From Clostridium cadaveris (lineage in GTDB: Bacteria > Bacillota > Clostridia > Clostridiales > Clostridiaceae), in assembly GCF_020911725.1 (NCBI RefSeq), contig NZ_CP076620.1, positions 686,501 through 750,500 on the forward strand: a stretch of 64,000 bases of DNA. The letters are read 5' to 3'. The notes under the pieces were generated by a model, which worked only from the letters and a program-made list of their open reading frames with translations, made no database searches and had not been told where the DNA came from. Numbering within the stretch: the stretch's first letter is position 1; every line of letters begins with the position of its first letter. Position numbers and translations under genes: made by a program. Of the stretch, positions 8,536 to 18,511 are shown one piece after another.

Positions 8536-10407
8536 ATGTTTGACTTTGAGAAACAACTTAAAGGACTACCAGATAGACCTGGAGTTTACTTAATGAAAGA
8601 CAATAAAGGCGAAATAATATATATAGGAAAGGCTAAAATCTTAAAAAACAGAGTAAGGCAGTACTTTCAAAACTCTAAAAACCATACTGAAAAAGTTAGG
8701 AACATGGTTGCTAATATAGCTGAGTTTGAATATATAGTTACAGACACTGAGATGGAGGCTTTAATTTTAGAGTGTAATTTAATAAAAAAATACAAGCCCA
8801 AATATAATATACTTTTAAAAGATGATAAGCATTATCCGTTCATTAAAATTACAACTAATGAAGCATTTCCAAGAATTTTTGTAACAAGGACATATAGCAA
8901 AGATGGAAATAAGTATTTTGGACCTTATACAGATGCAGGTGCTGTTTATGAGGTTATGGAGCTTATAAAAAAGGTGTTTCCTATAAGAACTTGCAAAAAG
9001 CATATAGAGGAAGAAGGACCTTTTATAAGACCATGCCTAAATTACCAGATAAAACTTTGTAATGCTCCTTGCGCTGGATATGTTTCAAAAAAAGATTATG
9101 AAAGTATAATAAATGAGATTATAAATCTTCTTAATGGCAAAAATACTAATATAATACATAAACTCCAAGATGAGATGATGGAAGCATCAAACAATTTAGA
9201 GTTTGAAAAAGCAGCTGCTATTAGGGATAAATTAAGAGCTTTAGACACTATAGTTGAAAGACAAAAAATATTTACAAAAACTATGGAAGATGAAGATTTT
9301 ATAAATATTTATAAAGACGAAAAGGATGTATGTGTTCAAGCTTTCTTTTTACGTGAAGGAAAGCTTATTGGAAGAGAGCATTTTATACTTGAAAATAAAG
9401 CTTCCTATGAAGATGGGGAAATAGTAGGAGAGTTTATAAAAAGTTTCTATAGTGGAACTCCTAAGATTCCAAAAACCATATATGTGCCAGCTGTAGAGGA
9501 CGAAGAGCTTTTGGAAGAATGGCTCACTTTAAAAAGAGGTTCTAAAGTCATTATAAAGATTCCTCAAAAAGGAGAAAAACTTGCATTTCTTGAAATGGTG
9601 AAGAAAAATGCAGGGATAACTTTAGATCAGTTTAAAGTTAAAATACTTCAAGATAAAGAGATACATAGGATCGCTCTTAGAGAGCTTATGGATTCTCTTC
9701 AAACAGAGGAGCTTCCACATAGAATAGAGGCTTATGATATTTCTAATATACAAGGCATGGATTCTGTAGGGGTTATGGTAGTTTTTGAAGAAGGAAAACC
9801 TAAAAACAGCCAGTACAGAAGATTTAAGATAAAGACGGTAAAGGGAGCAAACGACTATGATTCCATGAGAGAGATTTTGAGAAGAAGATTCAAGCATGGA
9901 ATGGAAGAGGTCAGAGCAATTAGGGAAAGAGATTTAGAGCTTAGTGCAGGAAAGTTCTGTGAGTTTCCGGAGCTTATATTAATGGATGGTGGAAAGGGCC
10001 AAGTTAATGTAGCTTTAGAAGTTTTAGATGAACTTGGCTTAGACATACCTGTAGCAGGGCTAGTAAAAGACGACAGGCACAAAACTCGAGGAATAATATA
10101 TAATGATATAGAGATAAATATTTCTAAAAAAAGGAATGCAATGAATTTTATTACTAGAGTGCAGGATGAAGTACACAGATTCGCTATAACATATCATAGA
10201 ACACTTAGAGATAAGCGAGTTCTGCATTCAGTATTAGAAGATATACCAAACGTGGGTGAAAGAAGAAGAAAGGAATTACTTAAGGCTTTTGGAGACATTG
10301 AAGCAATAAAAAAGGCCAGCTATGATGAGCTTATAAAAACTCCTTCAATAGATAGAAAAGCAGCAGAAAGTATTCTTAACTTCTTTACGAAGGAGGAGAA
10401 TAAATGA
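8536..10407 (+). CDS. uvrC: Excinuclease ABC subunit C
   Basis: UvrC makes both incisions around a lesion bound by UvrB. The 623 residues show the family order: GIY-YIG nuclease at the start (PGVYLMKDNKGEIIYIGKAK), a cysteine cluster (CKKH...CLNYQIKLCNAPC), a UVR motif (EFEKAAAIRDKLRALD), an RNase H-like endonuclease half (EAYDISNIQG...MDGGKGQ) and a C-terminal helix-hairpin-helix (IPNVGERRRKELLKAFG). Translation starts at ATG 8536 after AGGAGATGAGG. The stop codon overlaps the start of the next gene by four bases (ATGA), so the two are coupled. Confidence 0.97.
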   Translation: MFDFEKQLKGLPDRPGVYLMKDNKGEIIYIGKAKILKNRVRQYFQNSKNHTEKVRNMVANIAEFEYIVTDTEMEALILECNLIKKYKPKYNILLKDDKHYPFIKITTNEAFPRIFVTRTYSKDGNKYFGPYTDAGAVYEVMELIKKVFPIRTCKKHIEEEGPFIRPCLNYQIKLCNAPCAGYVSKKDYESIINEIINLLNGKNTNIIHKLQDEMMEASNNLEFEKAAAIRDKLRALDTIVERQKIFTKTMEDEDFINIYKDEKDVCVQAFFLREGKLIGREHFILENKASYEDGEIVGEFIKSFYSGTPKIPKTIYVPAVEDEELLEEWLTLKRGSKVIIKIPQKGEKLAFLEMVKKNAGITLDQFKVKILQDKEIHRIALRELMDSLQTEELPHRIEAYDISNIQGMDSVGVMVVFEEGKPKNSQYRRFKIKTVKGANDYDSMREILRRRFKHGMEEVRAIRERDLELSAGKFCEFPELILMDGGKGQVNVALEVLDELGLDIPVAGLVKDDRHKTRGIIYNDIEINISKKRNAMNFITRVQDEVHRFAITYHRTLRDKRVLHSVLEDIPNVGERRRKELLKAFGDIEAIKKASYDELIKTPSIDRKAAESILNFFTKEENK

Positions 10408-11132
10408 AATACGTAGTAGATACACACACACATACCTACGCAAGCGGACACGCTTATAGTACACTTATGGAAAATATAAAATGGGCATCAGAGAATGGAA
10501 TAGAGGTGTTAGCAACAACAGACCATGGTCCAACTATGCCAGGAGGACCTTCAAGGCTTTACTTTGGAAATCTTAAATCTGTTCCAAGAATTTTAGAAGG
10601 GGTTATACATTTAAGAGGTTGTGAAGCCAACATAATAGATGTTGATGGAACTTTAGATATACCTGAAAAAACTTTGCAAAGATTAGATATAATTTTAGCA
10701 AGTCTTCACGATGTATGTATAGAAACAAGAGAAAAGGATCTAAATACCAAGGCTTTTATAAATGTTATGGATAATCCATTGGTAGATATAATATGTCATA
10801 CAGGCAACCCTATATTTCCGATAGATTATGAAGCAGTTATAAAAAAAGCAAAAGAAACTGGCAAAATAATAGAGCTAAACAATGGATCGTTTAAGGCGAG
10901 ACCTGGAAGTTCAGAGAATTGTCGAGAAATAGCAAAACTTTGTAAAAAGTATGAGGTTCCTATGATGGTAAATAGTGATGCTCATTTTTTCACTGCTATA
11001 GGCAAGTTTACATTTGCAGATGAACTTATAAGAGAACTCGAGATACCAGAGAAGCTTATTATGAATACTGACAAAAATAAGATTCTTAGATATTTGAAGG
11101 AAAAGGGTAGATTAAATGATATAGAGCTTTAA
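10404..11132 (+). CDS. PHP-domain phosphoesterase, YcdX type
   Basis: A 242-residue metal-dependent PHP hydrolase. Metal ligands are visible in VDTHTHTYASGHAYST at the N-terminus, TTDHGP near residue 50, GCEANI, and the C-terminal NSDAHF. The family includes E. coli YcdX, a zinc-containing phosphatase; the natural substrate is unknown. It overlaps uvrC by four bases and is read with it, which hints at nucleotide-related chemistry but does not prove it. Length and motifs are typical. Confidence 0.85.
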   Translation: MKYVVDTHTHTYASGHAYSTLMENIKWASENGIEVLATTDHGPTMPGGPSRLYFGNLKSVPRILEGVIHLRGCEANIIDVDGTLDIPEKTLQRLDIILASLHDVCIETREKDLNTKAFINVMDNPLVDIICHTGNPIFPIDYEAVIKKAKETGKIIELNNGSFKARPGSSENCREIAKLCKKYEVPMMVNSDAHFFTAIGKFTFADELIRELEIPEKLIMNTDKNKILRYLKEKGRLNDIEL

Positions 11133-11142
11133 CCTTTTAATC

Positions 11143-11172
11143 TTGATTAAATGGGTATAAATGCCGTATACT
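11143..11172 (+). promoter_or_regulatory. Likely murB promoter
   Basis: TTGATT (11143-11148), an 18-base spacer and TATACT (11167-11172) lie 31 bases before murB. Confidence 0.45.
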
Positions 11173-11202
11173 ATATATTATTACGCAATGAGGAGATAAA
11201 GA

Positions 11203-12117
11203 ATGAAGTCATTGAAGGATTTAGTATTAGAATTTAAAAGCATAGTTAATGAAGAAAATGTTTTGATAGATGAACCCATGAAGAATCATACTTATTTTAA
11301 AGTAGGGGGACCGGCAGATGTATTGGTTGTTCCTCAAACTGTAGAAAAAGCTATAGAAGTAGTGAAGGTATGTAAGAACTCAGGTCATCCTTACTATCTA
11401 ATAGGTAATGGCTCTAACCTTTTAGTTAAAGATGGTGGAATAAGGGGCGTTGTTATCAAACTTACAACTCTTCAAGATATCACGGTTGAGGAAAATGATA
11501 TAATAGCTGAGTGTGGAGCACAATTAAGCAATATCTCTAAAAGAGCTTTAGAGGAATCACTACACGGTTTTGAATTTGCATGTGGAATACCTGGAAGTGT
11601 AGGTGGAGCTGTATTCATGAATGCAGGAGCTTATGACAGTGAAATGGTGAGAGTAGTTAAAAGTGCTACGGTGTTAGATGATAAAGGAAACATAAGAGAA
11701 TTAAAGAATGGTGAATTAGAGCTTGGCTATAGAACATCAGCTATAATGAAATATGGATATTTTGTTCTTCAAGTAAGAATAGGCTTAGAAAAAGGTGATA
11801 AAGCAAAAGTTCAAGCCAGAATAGATGAGCTTACTAGACGTAGAACTGAGAAGCAGCCTTTAGAGTATCCATCAGCAGGAAGCACCTTTAAAAGACCAGA
11901 AGGGTATTTTGCTGGAAAGCTTATTCAAGACTGCGGACTTAAAGGATTCTCTATAGGAGGAGCAGCAGTTTCAGAAAAACATTCGGGTTTTATAATAAAT
12001 AAAGGAAATGCTACAGCTCAAGATATTCTTGATGTTATAAAGCATGTCCAAAACACAGTAAAATCAGAATTTGGTGTAGACCTATCAACAGAAGTTAGAA
12101 TAATAGGGGAAGATTAA
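11203..12117 (+). CDS. murB: UDP-N-acetylenolpyruvoylglucosamine reductase
   Basis: MurB reduces UDP-GlcNAc-enolpyruvate to UDP-MurNAc with NADPH and FAD, the second committed step of peptidoglycan synthesis. The 304 residues fit type II MurB. FAD-binding PP-loop residues appear in [19 protein letters not shown], then [17 protein letters not shown], the YRTSA segment, and the catalytic serine in SAGSTFKRP followed by [11 protein letters not shown]. The start ATG follows GAGGAG. It stands alone between its own promoter and a terminator. Confidence 0.97.
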   Translation: MKSLKDLVLEFKSIVNEENVLIDEPMKNHTYFKVGGPADVLVVPQTVEKAIEVVKVCKNSGHPYYLIGNGSNLLVKDGGIRGVVIKLTTLQDITVEENDIIAECGAQLSNISKRALEESLHGFEFACGIPGSVGGAVFMNAGAYDSEMVRVVKSATVLDDKGNIRELKNGELELGYRTSAIMKYGYFVLQVRIGLEKGDKAKVQARIDELTRRRTEKQPLEYPSAGSTFKRPEGYFAGKLIQDCGLKGFSIGGAAVSEKHSGFIINKGNATAQDILDVIKHVQNTVKSEFGVDLSTEVRIIGED

Positions 12118-12166
12118 ATTCACATATACAAACTTTATAAAAAAATTTAAATAGAAATAATATTAG

Positions 12167-12208
12167 ATACTACTTGAATAGATATAGCTTTTCAAGTGGT
12201 ATTTTTTT
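12167..12208 (+). terminator. murB terminator
   Basis: ATACTACTTGAA (12167-12178) pairs with TTCAAGTGGTAT (12191-12202), with one G-U pair, and runs into a T tract. Confidence 0.75.
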
Positions 12209-12299
12209 ATTAAAAATATTATTAATATAAATTTTAGAATTGATATTTGGCAGGCTATTAAAAATATTTGCGATTAAGTGAACCCTTACAAATATTATT

Positions 12300-12317
12300 A
12301 AATGTACCCATACATTT
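12300..12317. promoter_or_regulatory. Inverted repeat upstream of pdxS
   Basis: AAATGTA-CCCA-TACATTT is a perfect inverted repeat 78 bases before pdxS. It could be an operator for the pyridoxal-phosphate genes, but no matching regulator is in view. Confidence 0.3.
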
Positions 12318-12394
12318 GATAAAGTTTCGGTTTTAGAATACATTTTAATTATAAATTGAATTCTTTATAAGATAAAAGTTAAGGGGGAATAGGA

Positions 12395-13264
12395 ATGACA
12401 AGAGAAAATGTAAACAAAAATTTAGCTCAAATGCTAAAAGGCGGAGTAATAATGGATGTTACAAATAAAGAGCAGGCTATAATTGCAGAAAGAGCTGGAG
12501 CTTGTGCGGTAATGGCACTTGAGAGAGTACCTTCTGATATAAGAAAAGAAGGTGGAGTTGCTAGAATGTCTGACCCTAAGATGATAAAGGAGATACAAGA
12601 GGCTGTAACAATTCCAGTTATGGCTAAGGTTAGAATAGGTCACTTTGTTGAAGCACAGATATTAGAAGCTTTAAATATAGATTTTATAGATGAAAGTGAA
12701 GTTCTTACACCAGCAGATGACAGATATCATATAAATAAAAGAAACTTTAAAGTGCCATTTGTATGCGGAGCCACAAACCTTGGAGAAGCACTTAGAAGAA
12801 TTGGAGAGGGAGCTTCTATGATAAGGACAAAAGGAGAAGCAGGTACAGGAGATGTAATACAAGCTGTTAAGCATATGAGAACAATGACAGATGAGATGAA
12901 AAAAGTTCAATCAGTTCCAGAGGAAGAACTTATGACTGTGGCAAAAGAAATTGCAGCACCATATGATTTAGTCAAGTATGTATGGGAAAATGGAAAGCTT
13001 CCAGTAGTAAATTTTGCAGCAGGTGGTATAGCGACTCCAGCAGATGCAGCGCTTATGATGCAGCTTGGATGTGATGGTGTCTTTGTTGGGTCAGGAATCT
13101 TTAAATCTGACAATCCGGAAAAAAGAGCGAGAGCTATAGTTCTTGCTACAACTTATTACAACGATGCCGAAAAACTAGTTGAAGTATCCACAGATTTAGG
13201 AGGAGCTATGAGCGGAATTTCTGCATCAGAAGTGGAAACTGAATATGCTAAAAGAGGATGGTAA
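12395..13264 (+). CDS. pdxS: Pyridoxal 5'-phosphate synthase, synthase subunit
   Basis: PdxS builds pyridoxal phosphate from ribose 5-phosphate, glyceraldehyde 3-phosphate and ammonia supplied by PdxT, in a cytoplasmic dodecamer. The 289-residue TIM barrel shows the very conserved segments [28 protein letters not shown], the catalytic lysine in [13 protein letters not shown], and phosphate-binding GEAGTGD and [13 protein letters not shown]. The start ATG follows AAGGGGGAATAGG. pdxT begins at once after its stop, in the order usual for this deoxyxylulose-independent pathway. Confidence 0.98.
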   Translation: MTRENVNKNLAQMLKGGVIMDVTNKEQAIIAERAGACAVMALERVPSDIRKEGGVARMSDPKMIKEIQEAVTIPVMAKVRIGHFVEAQILEALNIDFIDESEVLTPADDRYHINKRNFKVPFVCGATNLGEALRRIGEGASMIRTKGEAGTGDVIQAVKHMRTMTDEMKKVQSVPEEELMTVAKEIAAPYDLVKYVWENGKLPVVNFAAGGIATPADAALMMQLGCDGVFVGSGIFKSDNPEKRARAIVLATTYYNDAEKLVEVSTDLGGAMSGISASEVETEYAKRGW

Positions 13265-13265
13265 A

Positions 13266-13832
13266 ATGAAAATTGGGGTTTTAGCTTTTCAAGGAGGAGT
13301 CATTGAGCATATAAAACAAATAGAAGCATTGGGACACGAAGCTGTAAAAGTAAAAAAGGAAAACGATTTGGAAGGAATAGAAGGTATCATACTTCCTGGA
13401 GGAGAAAGCACTACTATGTCAAAACTGCTAAATATTACTGGTATGATGGAGCCTCTTAGAAAGAAAATAGAGGAAGGCCTTCCAACTTGGGGAACTTGTG
13501 CTGGGATGATACTTTTAGCAAAGGACATTGATGGAGAAGATAAAAGTCATCTTGGAGTTATGAATATTAAGGTTAAAAGAAATGCCTTTGGAACTCAAAT
13601 AGACAGTTTTACAACTAGGAAAGCTATAAATAAAGTTAGTTCAGAACCTATAGATCTTGTATTTATAAGAGCTCCATATGTGGAAAGTTGTGGTGAAAAG
13701 GTTCAGGTATTATGTGAAATTGATGGGCGCATAGTGGCAGTTAAAGAAAACAATATTATAGCCACATCATTTCATCCGGAATTGACGAAAGACTTAACTT
13801 TTCTAAAATATTTTTTGGAAATTGTAAAATAA
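13266..13832 (+). CDS. pdxT: Pyridoxal 5'-phosphate synthase, glutaminase subunit
   Basis: PdxT is the class I glutamine amidotransferase that releases ammonia and channels it to PdxS. This 188-residue protein has [12 protein letters not shown], the oxyanion segment [12 protein letters not shown], the nucleophile in [13 protein letters not shown], and the His/Glu pair in TSFHPEL. I chose ATG 13266, since [10 protein letters not shown] is the family N-terminus, over an in-frame start 21 bases upstream inside pdxS. Its Shine-Dalgarno lies in the last codons of pdxS, so the two are translationally coupled. Confidence 0.97.
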   Translation: MKIGVLAFQGGVIEHIKQIEALGHEAVKVKKENDLEGIEGIILPGGESTTMSKLLNITGMMEPLRKKIEEGLPTWGTCAGMILLAKDIDGEDKSHLGVMNIKVKRNAFGTQIDSFTTRKAINKVSSEPIDLVFIRAPYVESCGEKVQVLCEIDGRIVAVKENNIIATSFHPELTKDLTFLKYFLEIVK

Positions 13833-13847
13833 ATTCATATAAAATAG

Positions 13848-13902
13848 AAACACCTGCTGTAAAAATTATTTCTTATGAAAGGATTAAAACAGTGGGTGTT
13901 TT
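13848..13902 (+). terminator. pdxST terminator
   Basis: AAACACCTGCTGT (13848-13860) pairs with ACAGTGGGTGTTT (13889-13901), including two G-U pairs, across a 28-base loop, followed by TTTCATTTT. Confidence 0.55.
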
Positions 13903-13988
13903 CATTTTGCATTTTTATCACTCATAATGTAGAGAATAATTATGCCACTATGATATAATAGTATATTATAACTTTAAGGAGGAGCAGT

Positions 13989-14873
13989 ATGAGATTTGTT
14001 ATAGTAACTGGATTATCTGGAGCAGGAAAGACTCAAGCTACAAGGAACCTGGAAGATCTGGGATATTTTTGTGTAGACAATTTACCTCCTACATTGATTC
14101 CGAAGTTTGCAGAGCTATGTATACAAAGTGATGGAAAGATAGAAAAGATAGCACTGGTAATAGATATTAGAGGAGGAAAATTCTTTGATGCTTTATTTGA
14201 AAGTTTAAAGTATCTTCAAGATAATGAATTTCCTTATGAAATATTATTTTTGGATGCATCTGATGAGGTACTTGTAAAGAGATTTAAAGAAACAAGAAGA
14301 ACTCATCCCTTAGCTCAAGAGGGAAGAGTTATAAGAGGCATAGCCTTAGAGAGACAAAAACTTAGAGAAGTAAAAAATAGAGCAGATATGATAGTAGATA
14401 CTTCAAAAATGGAGATAAAGGATTTAAGGGCAAAGATAAACGAAATTTACGGAGAAATGGAGATAGAAAGATCAGGACTTTCTATTGCAGTTCTTTCTTT
14501 TGGTTTCAAATATGGAATACCGGTGGATTCAGATTTAGTCTTTGACGTAAGATTTATGCCAAATCCATTTTATATACCTGATCTTAGAAGATATTCAGGT
14601 AATGATAAGCCGGTAAAGGAATATGTATTAGAACATGAAGAAGCTACTACATTTATAGAAAAACTTAAGGATATGCTTGATTATTTAATTCCTCATTATG
14701 AAAATGAAGGAAAGAGACAGCTTATAATATCTATAGGATGTACAGGTGGAAGACACCGTTCAGTAGCTATAGCCAATGAAATATATGATTACTTAAATGC
14801 TAAATGGGCTAAAGTTACTATTGAACACAGAGATATAAACGAAGATATCAATAGAGGTGGAGGAAAACTATGA
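13989..14873 (+). CDS. rapZ: RNase adapter / nucleotide-binding protein RapZ (YvcJ)
   Basis: RapZ-family proteins are P-loop proteins; E. coli RapZ guides RNase E to the sRNA GlmZ, and B. subtilis YvcJ hydrolyses GTP. The 294 residues show Walker [10 protein letters not shown] at about 8-16, Walker B-like LVIDIRGG, the [20 protein letters not shown] segment, and the C-terminal [14 protein letters not shown]. It heads the conserved Firmicute block rapZ-yvcK-whiA and overlaps the next gene by four bases (ATGA). A TATAAT at 13954-13959 may be its -10 box. Confidence 0.95.
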   Translation: MRFVIVTGLSGAGKTQATRNLEDLGYFCVDNLPPTLIPKFAELCIQSDGKIEKIALVIDIRGGKFFDALFESLKYLQDNEFPYEILFLDASDEVLVKRFKETRRTHPLAQEGRVIRGIALERQKLREVKNRADMIVDTSKMEIKDLRAKINEIYGEMEIERSGLSIAVLSFGFKYGIPVDSDLVFDVRFMPNPFYIPDLRRYSGNDKPVKEYVLEHEEATTFIEKLKDMLDYLIPHYENEGKRQLIISIGCTGGRHRSVAIANEIYDYLNAKWAKVTIEHRDINEDINRGGGKL

Positions 14874-16201
14874 GGTTTAGCGACTGGCTAAGGCCGGGGA
14901 TTAAAGTGAAAAGGTGGATACTTCTAGCAATACTAGGTATACTTATAATCGTTTTTGCTGTAAGTGAAATGTTATGGAATGGGTATTATTCTGTTTATTA
15001 TAAATGTTTCTATGCCTTTTTGAATATTACAGGAATATTTTTACTTTATATAGCTATAACTGAAGGAATAAGATCCATAATAGCTTTAATAAACAAAGGA
15101 TATTTAAGGTTTTCTTTAGACTCTAAGAAGATTGAAAATCTTATGTATGAAAAGAGACTTTTGATAAAAGGTCCTAAGATAGTTGTAATCGGTGGGGGGA
15201 CAGGATTGTCTACCATGCTTAGAGGACTTAAGTATTATACGTCAAATGTTACGGCAATAGTTACAGTTGCTGATGATGGAGGCGGTTCAGGAGACTTAAG
15301 GGAAGATTTAGGCATACTTCCACCTGGTGATATAAGAAATTGTATATTAGCATTAGCTGATACGGAGCCTTTAATGGAAGAATTGCTTCAGTACAGATTT
15401 CCTGATGGTAAGCTTAAGAACCAAAGTTTTGGAAATCTGTTTTTAGCTGCTATGGATGGAATATCAGATAATTTTGAAGATGCAGTTCAAAAGATGAGCT
15501 CTGTATTAGCCGTTACAGGTAAAGTTCTTCCTGTAACTTTAGAAAATATGGTGTTAAAGGCTAAACTTAAAAATGGTAACGTAATAACAGGAGAATCAGC
15601 AATACCTGAAGAGGCTCTGAAACAAAAATCGCCTATAGATAGAATATTTATAGAACCAAAGAACGCAAGAGCTCTTAAAGAAGCTGTTACTGCTATAATG
15701 GAGGCAGATGCCATAATACTTGGACCAGGAAGTCTTTATACTAGTGTAATACCTAATCTTTTAGTAAAAGATATATCATCAGCACTTCATAAGAGCGATG
15801 CTATAAAAATATATGTATCAAATATAATGACACAGCCTGGAGAAAGCGACGGTTATACAGTAAGTGACCATATAAAAGCTATATTTAAACATGGTGGTAA
15901 TAATATAGTTGATTACGTAATATGCAATGTGGCTGGGATAGATGAAGAGCTTAGAAAAAAATATGAGAAAGATAAATCAACATTAGTTGCATTGGATAGA
16001 AAAAGTCTAGAGAAGTTAAATGTAAAAGTTGTAGAAGCTAATTTAGTTAAAGTAAGAAAGGGACTTATAAGACATGATTCAGAAAAGTTATCTTCTATTT
16101 TAGTAGAAACTATAATGGATAAAAAATTATTCTATGATAGAAAGAAGATTGTAGAGTACTTCTATTTATCCGAGAGATTAAAGCAAAATAAGAAAAATTA
16201 G
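14870..16201 (+). CDS. yvcK: Gluconeogenesis factor YvcK/CofD-like protein with N-terminal membrane domain
   Basis: YvcK-family proteins bind UDP-sugars and affect central carbon use and cell shape. This 443-residue version carries two membrane helices (about 17-35 and 44-66) ahead of the CofD-like domain, which begins near residue 100 with [17 protein letters not shown], then [13 protein letters not shown] and [16 protein letters not shown]. subtilis YvcK lacks the membrane part (317 residues), but an N-terminal membrane extension is common in Clostridia. It overlaps rapZ by four bases, and whiA follows after 13 bases. Confidence 0.92.
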   Translation: MRFSDWLRPGIKVKRWILLAILGILIIVFAVSEMLWNGYYSVYYKCFYAFLNITGIFLLYIAITEGIRSIIALINKGYLRFSLDSKKIENLMYEKRLLIKGPKIVVIGGGTGLSTMLRGLKYYTSNVTAIVTVADDGGGSGDLREDLGILPPGDIRNCILALADTEPLMEELLQYRFPDGKLKNQSFGNLFLAAMDGISDNFEDAVQKMSSVLAVTGKVLPVTLENMVLKAKLKNGNVITGESAIPEEALKQKSPIDRIFIEPKNARALKEAVTAIMEADAIILGPGSLYTSVIPNLLVKDISSALHKSDAIKIYVSNIMTQPGESDGYTVSDHIKAIFKHGGNNIVDYVICNVAGIDEELRKKYEKDKSTLVALDRKSLEKLNVKVVEANLVKVRKGLIRHDSEKLSSILVETIMDKKLFYDRKKIVEYFYLSERLKQNKKN

Positions 16202-16214
16202 GAGTAGAGAAGTT

Positions 16215-17168
16215 ATGTCATTTTCATCAAAGGTAAAAGGAGAAATATGTAGAAATATGGATTTGACCCATCAAGAAGCTGTGGCAGAAATTTCAGCTAT
16301 AATGAAAGTCAGTGGAACACTGTCTTTTACTAGTGGGATGCAAGTGAGCTTTAAAGTGTCTACAGAAAATCCGGCTACGGCTAGATTGATGTTTAATATA
16401 TTAAAAGAGTATTTTAATATTCACTCTAAGCTCATGGTAAAGAGAAGTAATTCTTTAAAGAAGAATAATATATATATGGTAATGATAACAGAGGATATGG
16501 GAGTAAAAGACCTTTTAAAAACTACTGGTATCTTAAAAGAAGAAGATGGAATGATGTCTTTAGACTATGGCATAAATTCTCATCTTATAAATGATGAGGA
16601 AACTTCAAGAGCATATATAAGAGGTGCTTTTCTTGGAGGAGGAAGTATAAGCAATCCAGAGAGAACATACCATCTTGAATTTGTGACTCACAGCTTAGAG
16701 TATGCAGAGGATCTATGTAAATTAATTAATAAATTTGAACTTAATTCAAAAATAATAAAAAGAAAAACAAGTTACATAGTTTACTTAAAAGAAGGAGAGC
16801 AGATAGTCGATTTATTAAATATAATTGGAGCTCACAACGCTTTATTGGAACTTGAGAACATAAGAATAATGAAGGAAATGAGAAACAATGTAAATAGGCT
16901 TGTAAACTGTGAAACTGCAAATTTAAGTAAAACTGTAAATGCTGCTGTAAGACAGGTAGAAAGCATAAAACTTATACAAAAAGAGATAGGTCTTGGAAGA
17001 CTTCCAAAGAATCTGCGAGACATTGCAGAATTAAGGCTAAACTATCCAGATGAATCATTAAAGGAGCTGGGAGAAATGCTCGACCCTCCTGTTGGAAAAT
17101 CTGGAGTCAATCATAGATTAAGAAAGATTGAAAAGATAGCGGAGGAATTAAGGAAAGAGGGTATATAA
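16215..17168 (+). CDS. whiA: WhiA DNA-binding protein
   Basis: WhiA has an N-terminal LAGLIDADG homing-endonuclease-like fold without nuclease activity and a C-terminal helix-turn-helix. In Streptomyces it drives sporulation; in B. subtilis it affects division and chromosome segregation. The 317 residues include RGAFLGGGSISNPERTYHLEF (LAGLIDADG-like) near 135-155 and the C-terminal HTH with LRDIAELRLNYPDESLKELG and SGVNHRLRKI. It is the third gene of the rapZ-yvcK-whiA block; the next gene starts two bases after its stop. Confidence 0.95.
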   Translation: MSFSSKVKGEICRNMDLTHQEAVAEISAIMKVSGTLSFTSGMQVSFKVSTENPATARLMFNILKEYFNIHSKLMVKRSNSLKKNNIYMVMITEDMGVKDLLKTTGILKEEDGMMSLDYGINSHLINDEETSRAYIRGAFLGGGSISNPERTYHLEFVTHSLEYAEDLCKLINKFELNSKIIKRKTSYIVYLKEGEQIVDLLNIIGAHNALLELENIRIMKEMRNNVNRLVNCETANLSKTVNAAVRQVESIKLIQKEIGLGRLPKNLRDIAELRLNYPDESLKELGEMLDPPVGKSGVNHRLRKIEKIAEELRKEGI

Positions 17169-17170
17169 GC

Positions 17171-18475
17171 ATGTCCAAACAGGATGAAATAATAAGCTAT
17201 ATAAAAATGCTAGACCCAGGGAGCAAAATCTCAGTAAGAACAATAGCAAGCCAGCTAGGAGTAAGTGAAGGAACAGCCTATAGAGCTATAAAGGAAAGTG
17301 AAAATATAGGAATAGTTTCAACTATACCAAGAGTTGGGACTGTAAGAGTAGAGAGAGCAGGAAAGAAAAATACTGAAACATTAACTTTTGCAGATGTAGT
17401 AAAGATAATAGACGGGGTCATACTAGGGGGAAAGGATGGCCTTTATAAGAAGCTTAATAAACTTGTTATAGGAGCCATGGCTGTAGAGGCTTTTACTAAA
17501 TATGTAGTACCAGGATGTTTAACAATAGTTGGTAATAGGGAAGAGATTCAGAGGTATGCACTTGAAAATGAAGCAGCAGTGCTTATCAGTGGAGGCTTTT
17601 CATGTTCAGAAGAAATTAAAAACTTAGCAAATGACAAGATGCTTCCAATAATTTCATCTACATATGATACATTCACAATAGCTTCTATGATAAATCAAGC
17701 TATTCAAGAAATTAAGTTGAAGAAAGACATAATATTTGTAGAAGAAATCATGGACCAAGACTTATATTGTATTAAAGAATCTCAAGATTTAGAGACATGG
17801 AAAGAGCTTGTCATAAGCACCAAACATACAAGATATCCTGTAGTGGATGATGATATGAGAGTAGTTGGCATAATAACATCAAAAGATATGCCTATAGAGA
17901 ATATGGACAAAAACGAATCTATTAAAAAGTTTATGAGACGTGATCCGATAACTGTAACGCCAAAAACAACGGTATCTTATGCTGCAAACATAATGGGCGG
18001 TGAAGATATCGAGCTTTGTCCTGTTGTAGATGGAAGGAAACTAGTTGGTGTTATAACCAGAAAAGATGTTATAAAGGCGTTAAAAACTATGGATAATAAC
18101 TCTCAGATGGTAGAGAATTTAGAAGATACTATATTCAAAACCTTCCAATGTACAAAAGAGGGAGAGAGCAGAGTATATAGGGGAAGTATTACTCCTCAAA
18201 TGATAGACAGCATGGGTACAGCATCTTGGGGAATCCTAAATATGATAATAACATCGGCAGCATTAAGGCATGTGAATGACCTTAATATAAACGTTGCAGT
18301 AGATAACATAAGCGTTTATTTTATGAGACCTGCTCAGCTTGGCACAGCTATAGTAATAAAATCTACTATAATAGATATAGGCAGGAGTTCAGGAAAACTA
18401 GAGATTGATATAGACAGCAGTAAAGGTGAAATCATAGGAAAAGCTATGGTATCAGTAAAGATATTAAAGAAATAA
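17171..18475 (+). CDS. YtoI-like regulator: HTH, DRTGG, CBS pair and hotdog domain
   Basis: This 434-residue protein matches B. subtilis YtoI in domain order. An N-terminal winged HTH (about 1-60, VRTIASQLGVSEGTAYRAI) precedes a DRTGG domain (about 75-185), two CBS motifs (about 195-315) that usually bind adenine nucleotides, and a thioesterase-like hotdog domain (about 325-432). The product is probably a cytoplasmic nucleotide-sensing DNA-binding protein; its targets are unknown. It starts two bases after whiA and so is co-transcribed with the rapZ-yvcK-whiA genes. Function beyond domain content is inference. Confidence 0.85.
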   Translation: MSKQDEIISYIKMLDPGSKISVRTIASQLGVSEGTAYRAIKESENIGIVSTIPRVGTVRVERAGKKNTETLTFADVVKIIDGVILGGKDGLYKKLNKLVIGAMAVEAFTKYVVPGCLTIVGNREEIQRYALENEAAVLISGGFSCSEEIKNLANDKMLPIISSTYDTFTIASMINQAIQEIKLKKDIIFVEEIMDQDLYCIKESQDLETWKELVISTKHTRYPVVDDDMRVVGIITSKDMPIENMDKNESIKKFMRRDPITVTPKTTVSYAANIMGGEDIELCPVVDGRKLVGVITRKDVIKALKTMDNNSQMVENLEDTIFKTFQCTKEGESRVYRGSITPQMIDSMGTASWGILNMIITSAALRHVNDLNINVAVDNISVYFMRPAQLGTAIVIKSTIIDIGRSSGKLEIDIDSSKGEIIGKAMVSVKILKK

Positions 18476-18511
18476 TACATATATAATAACCAATCATACA
18501 GGGGGATAAGT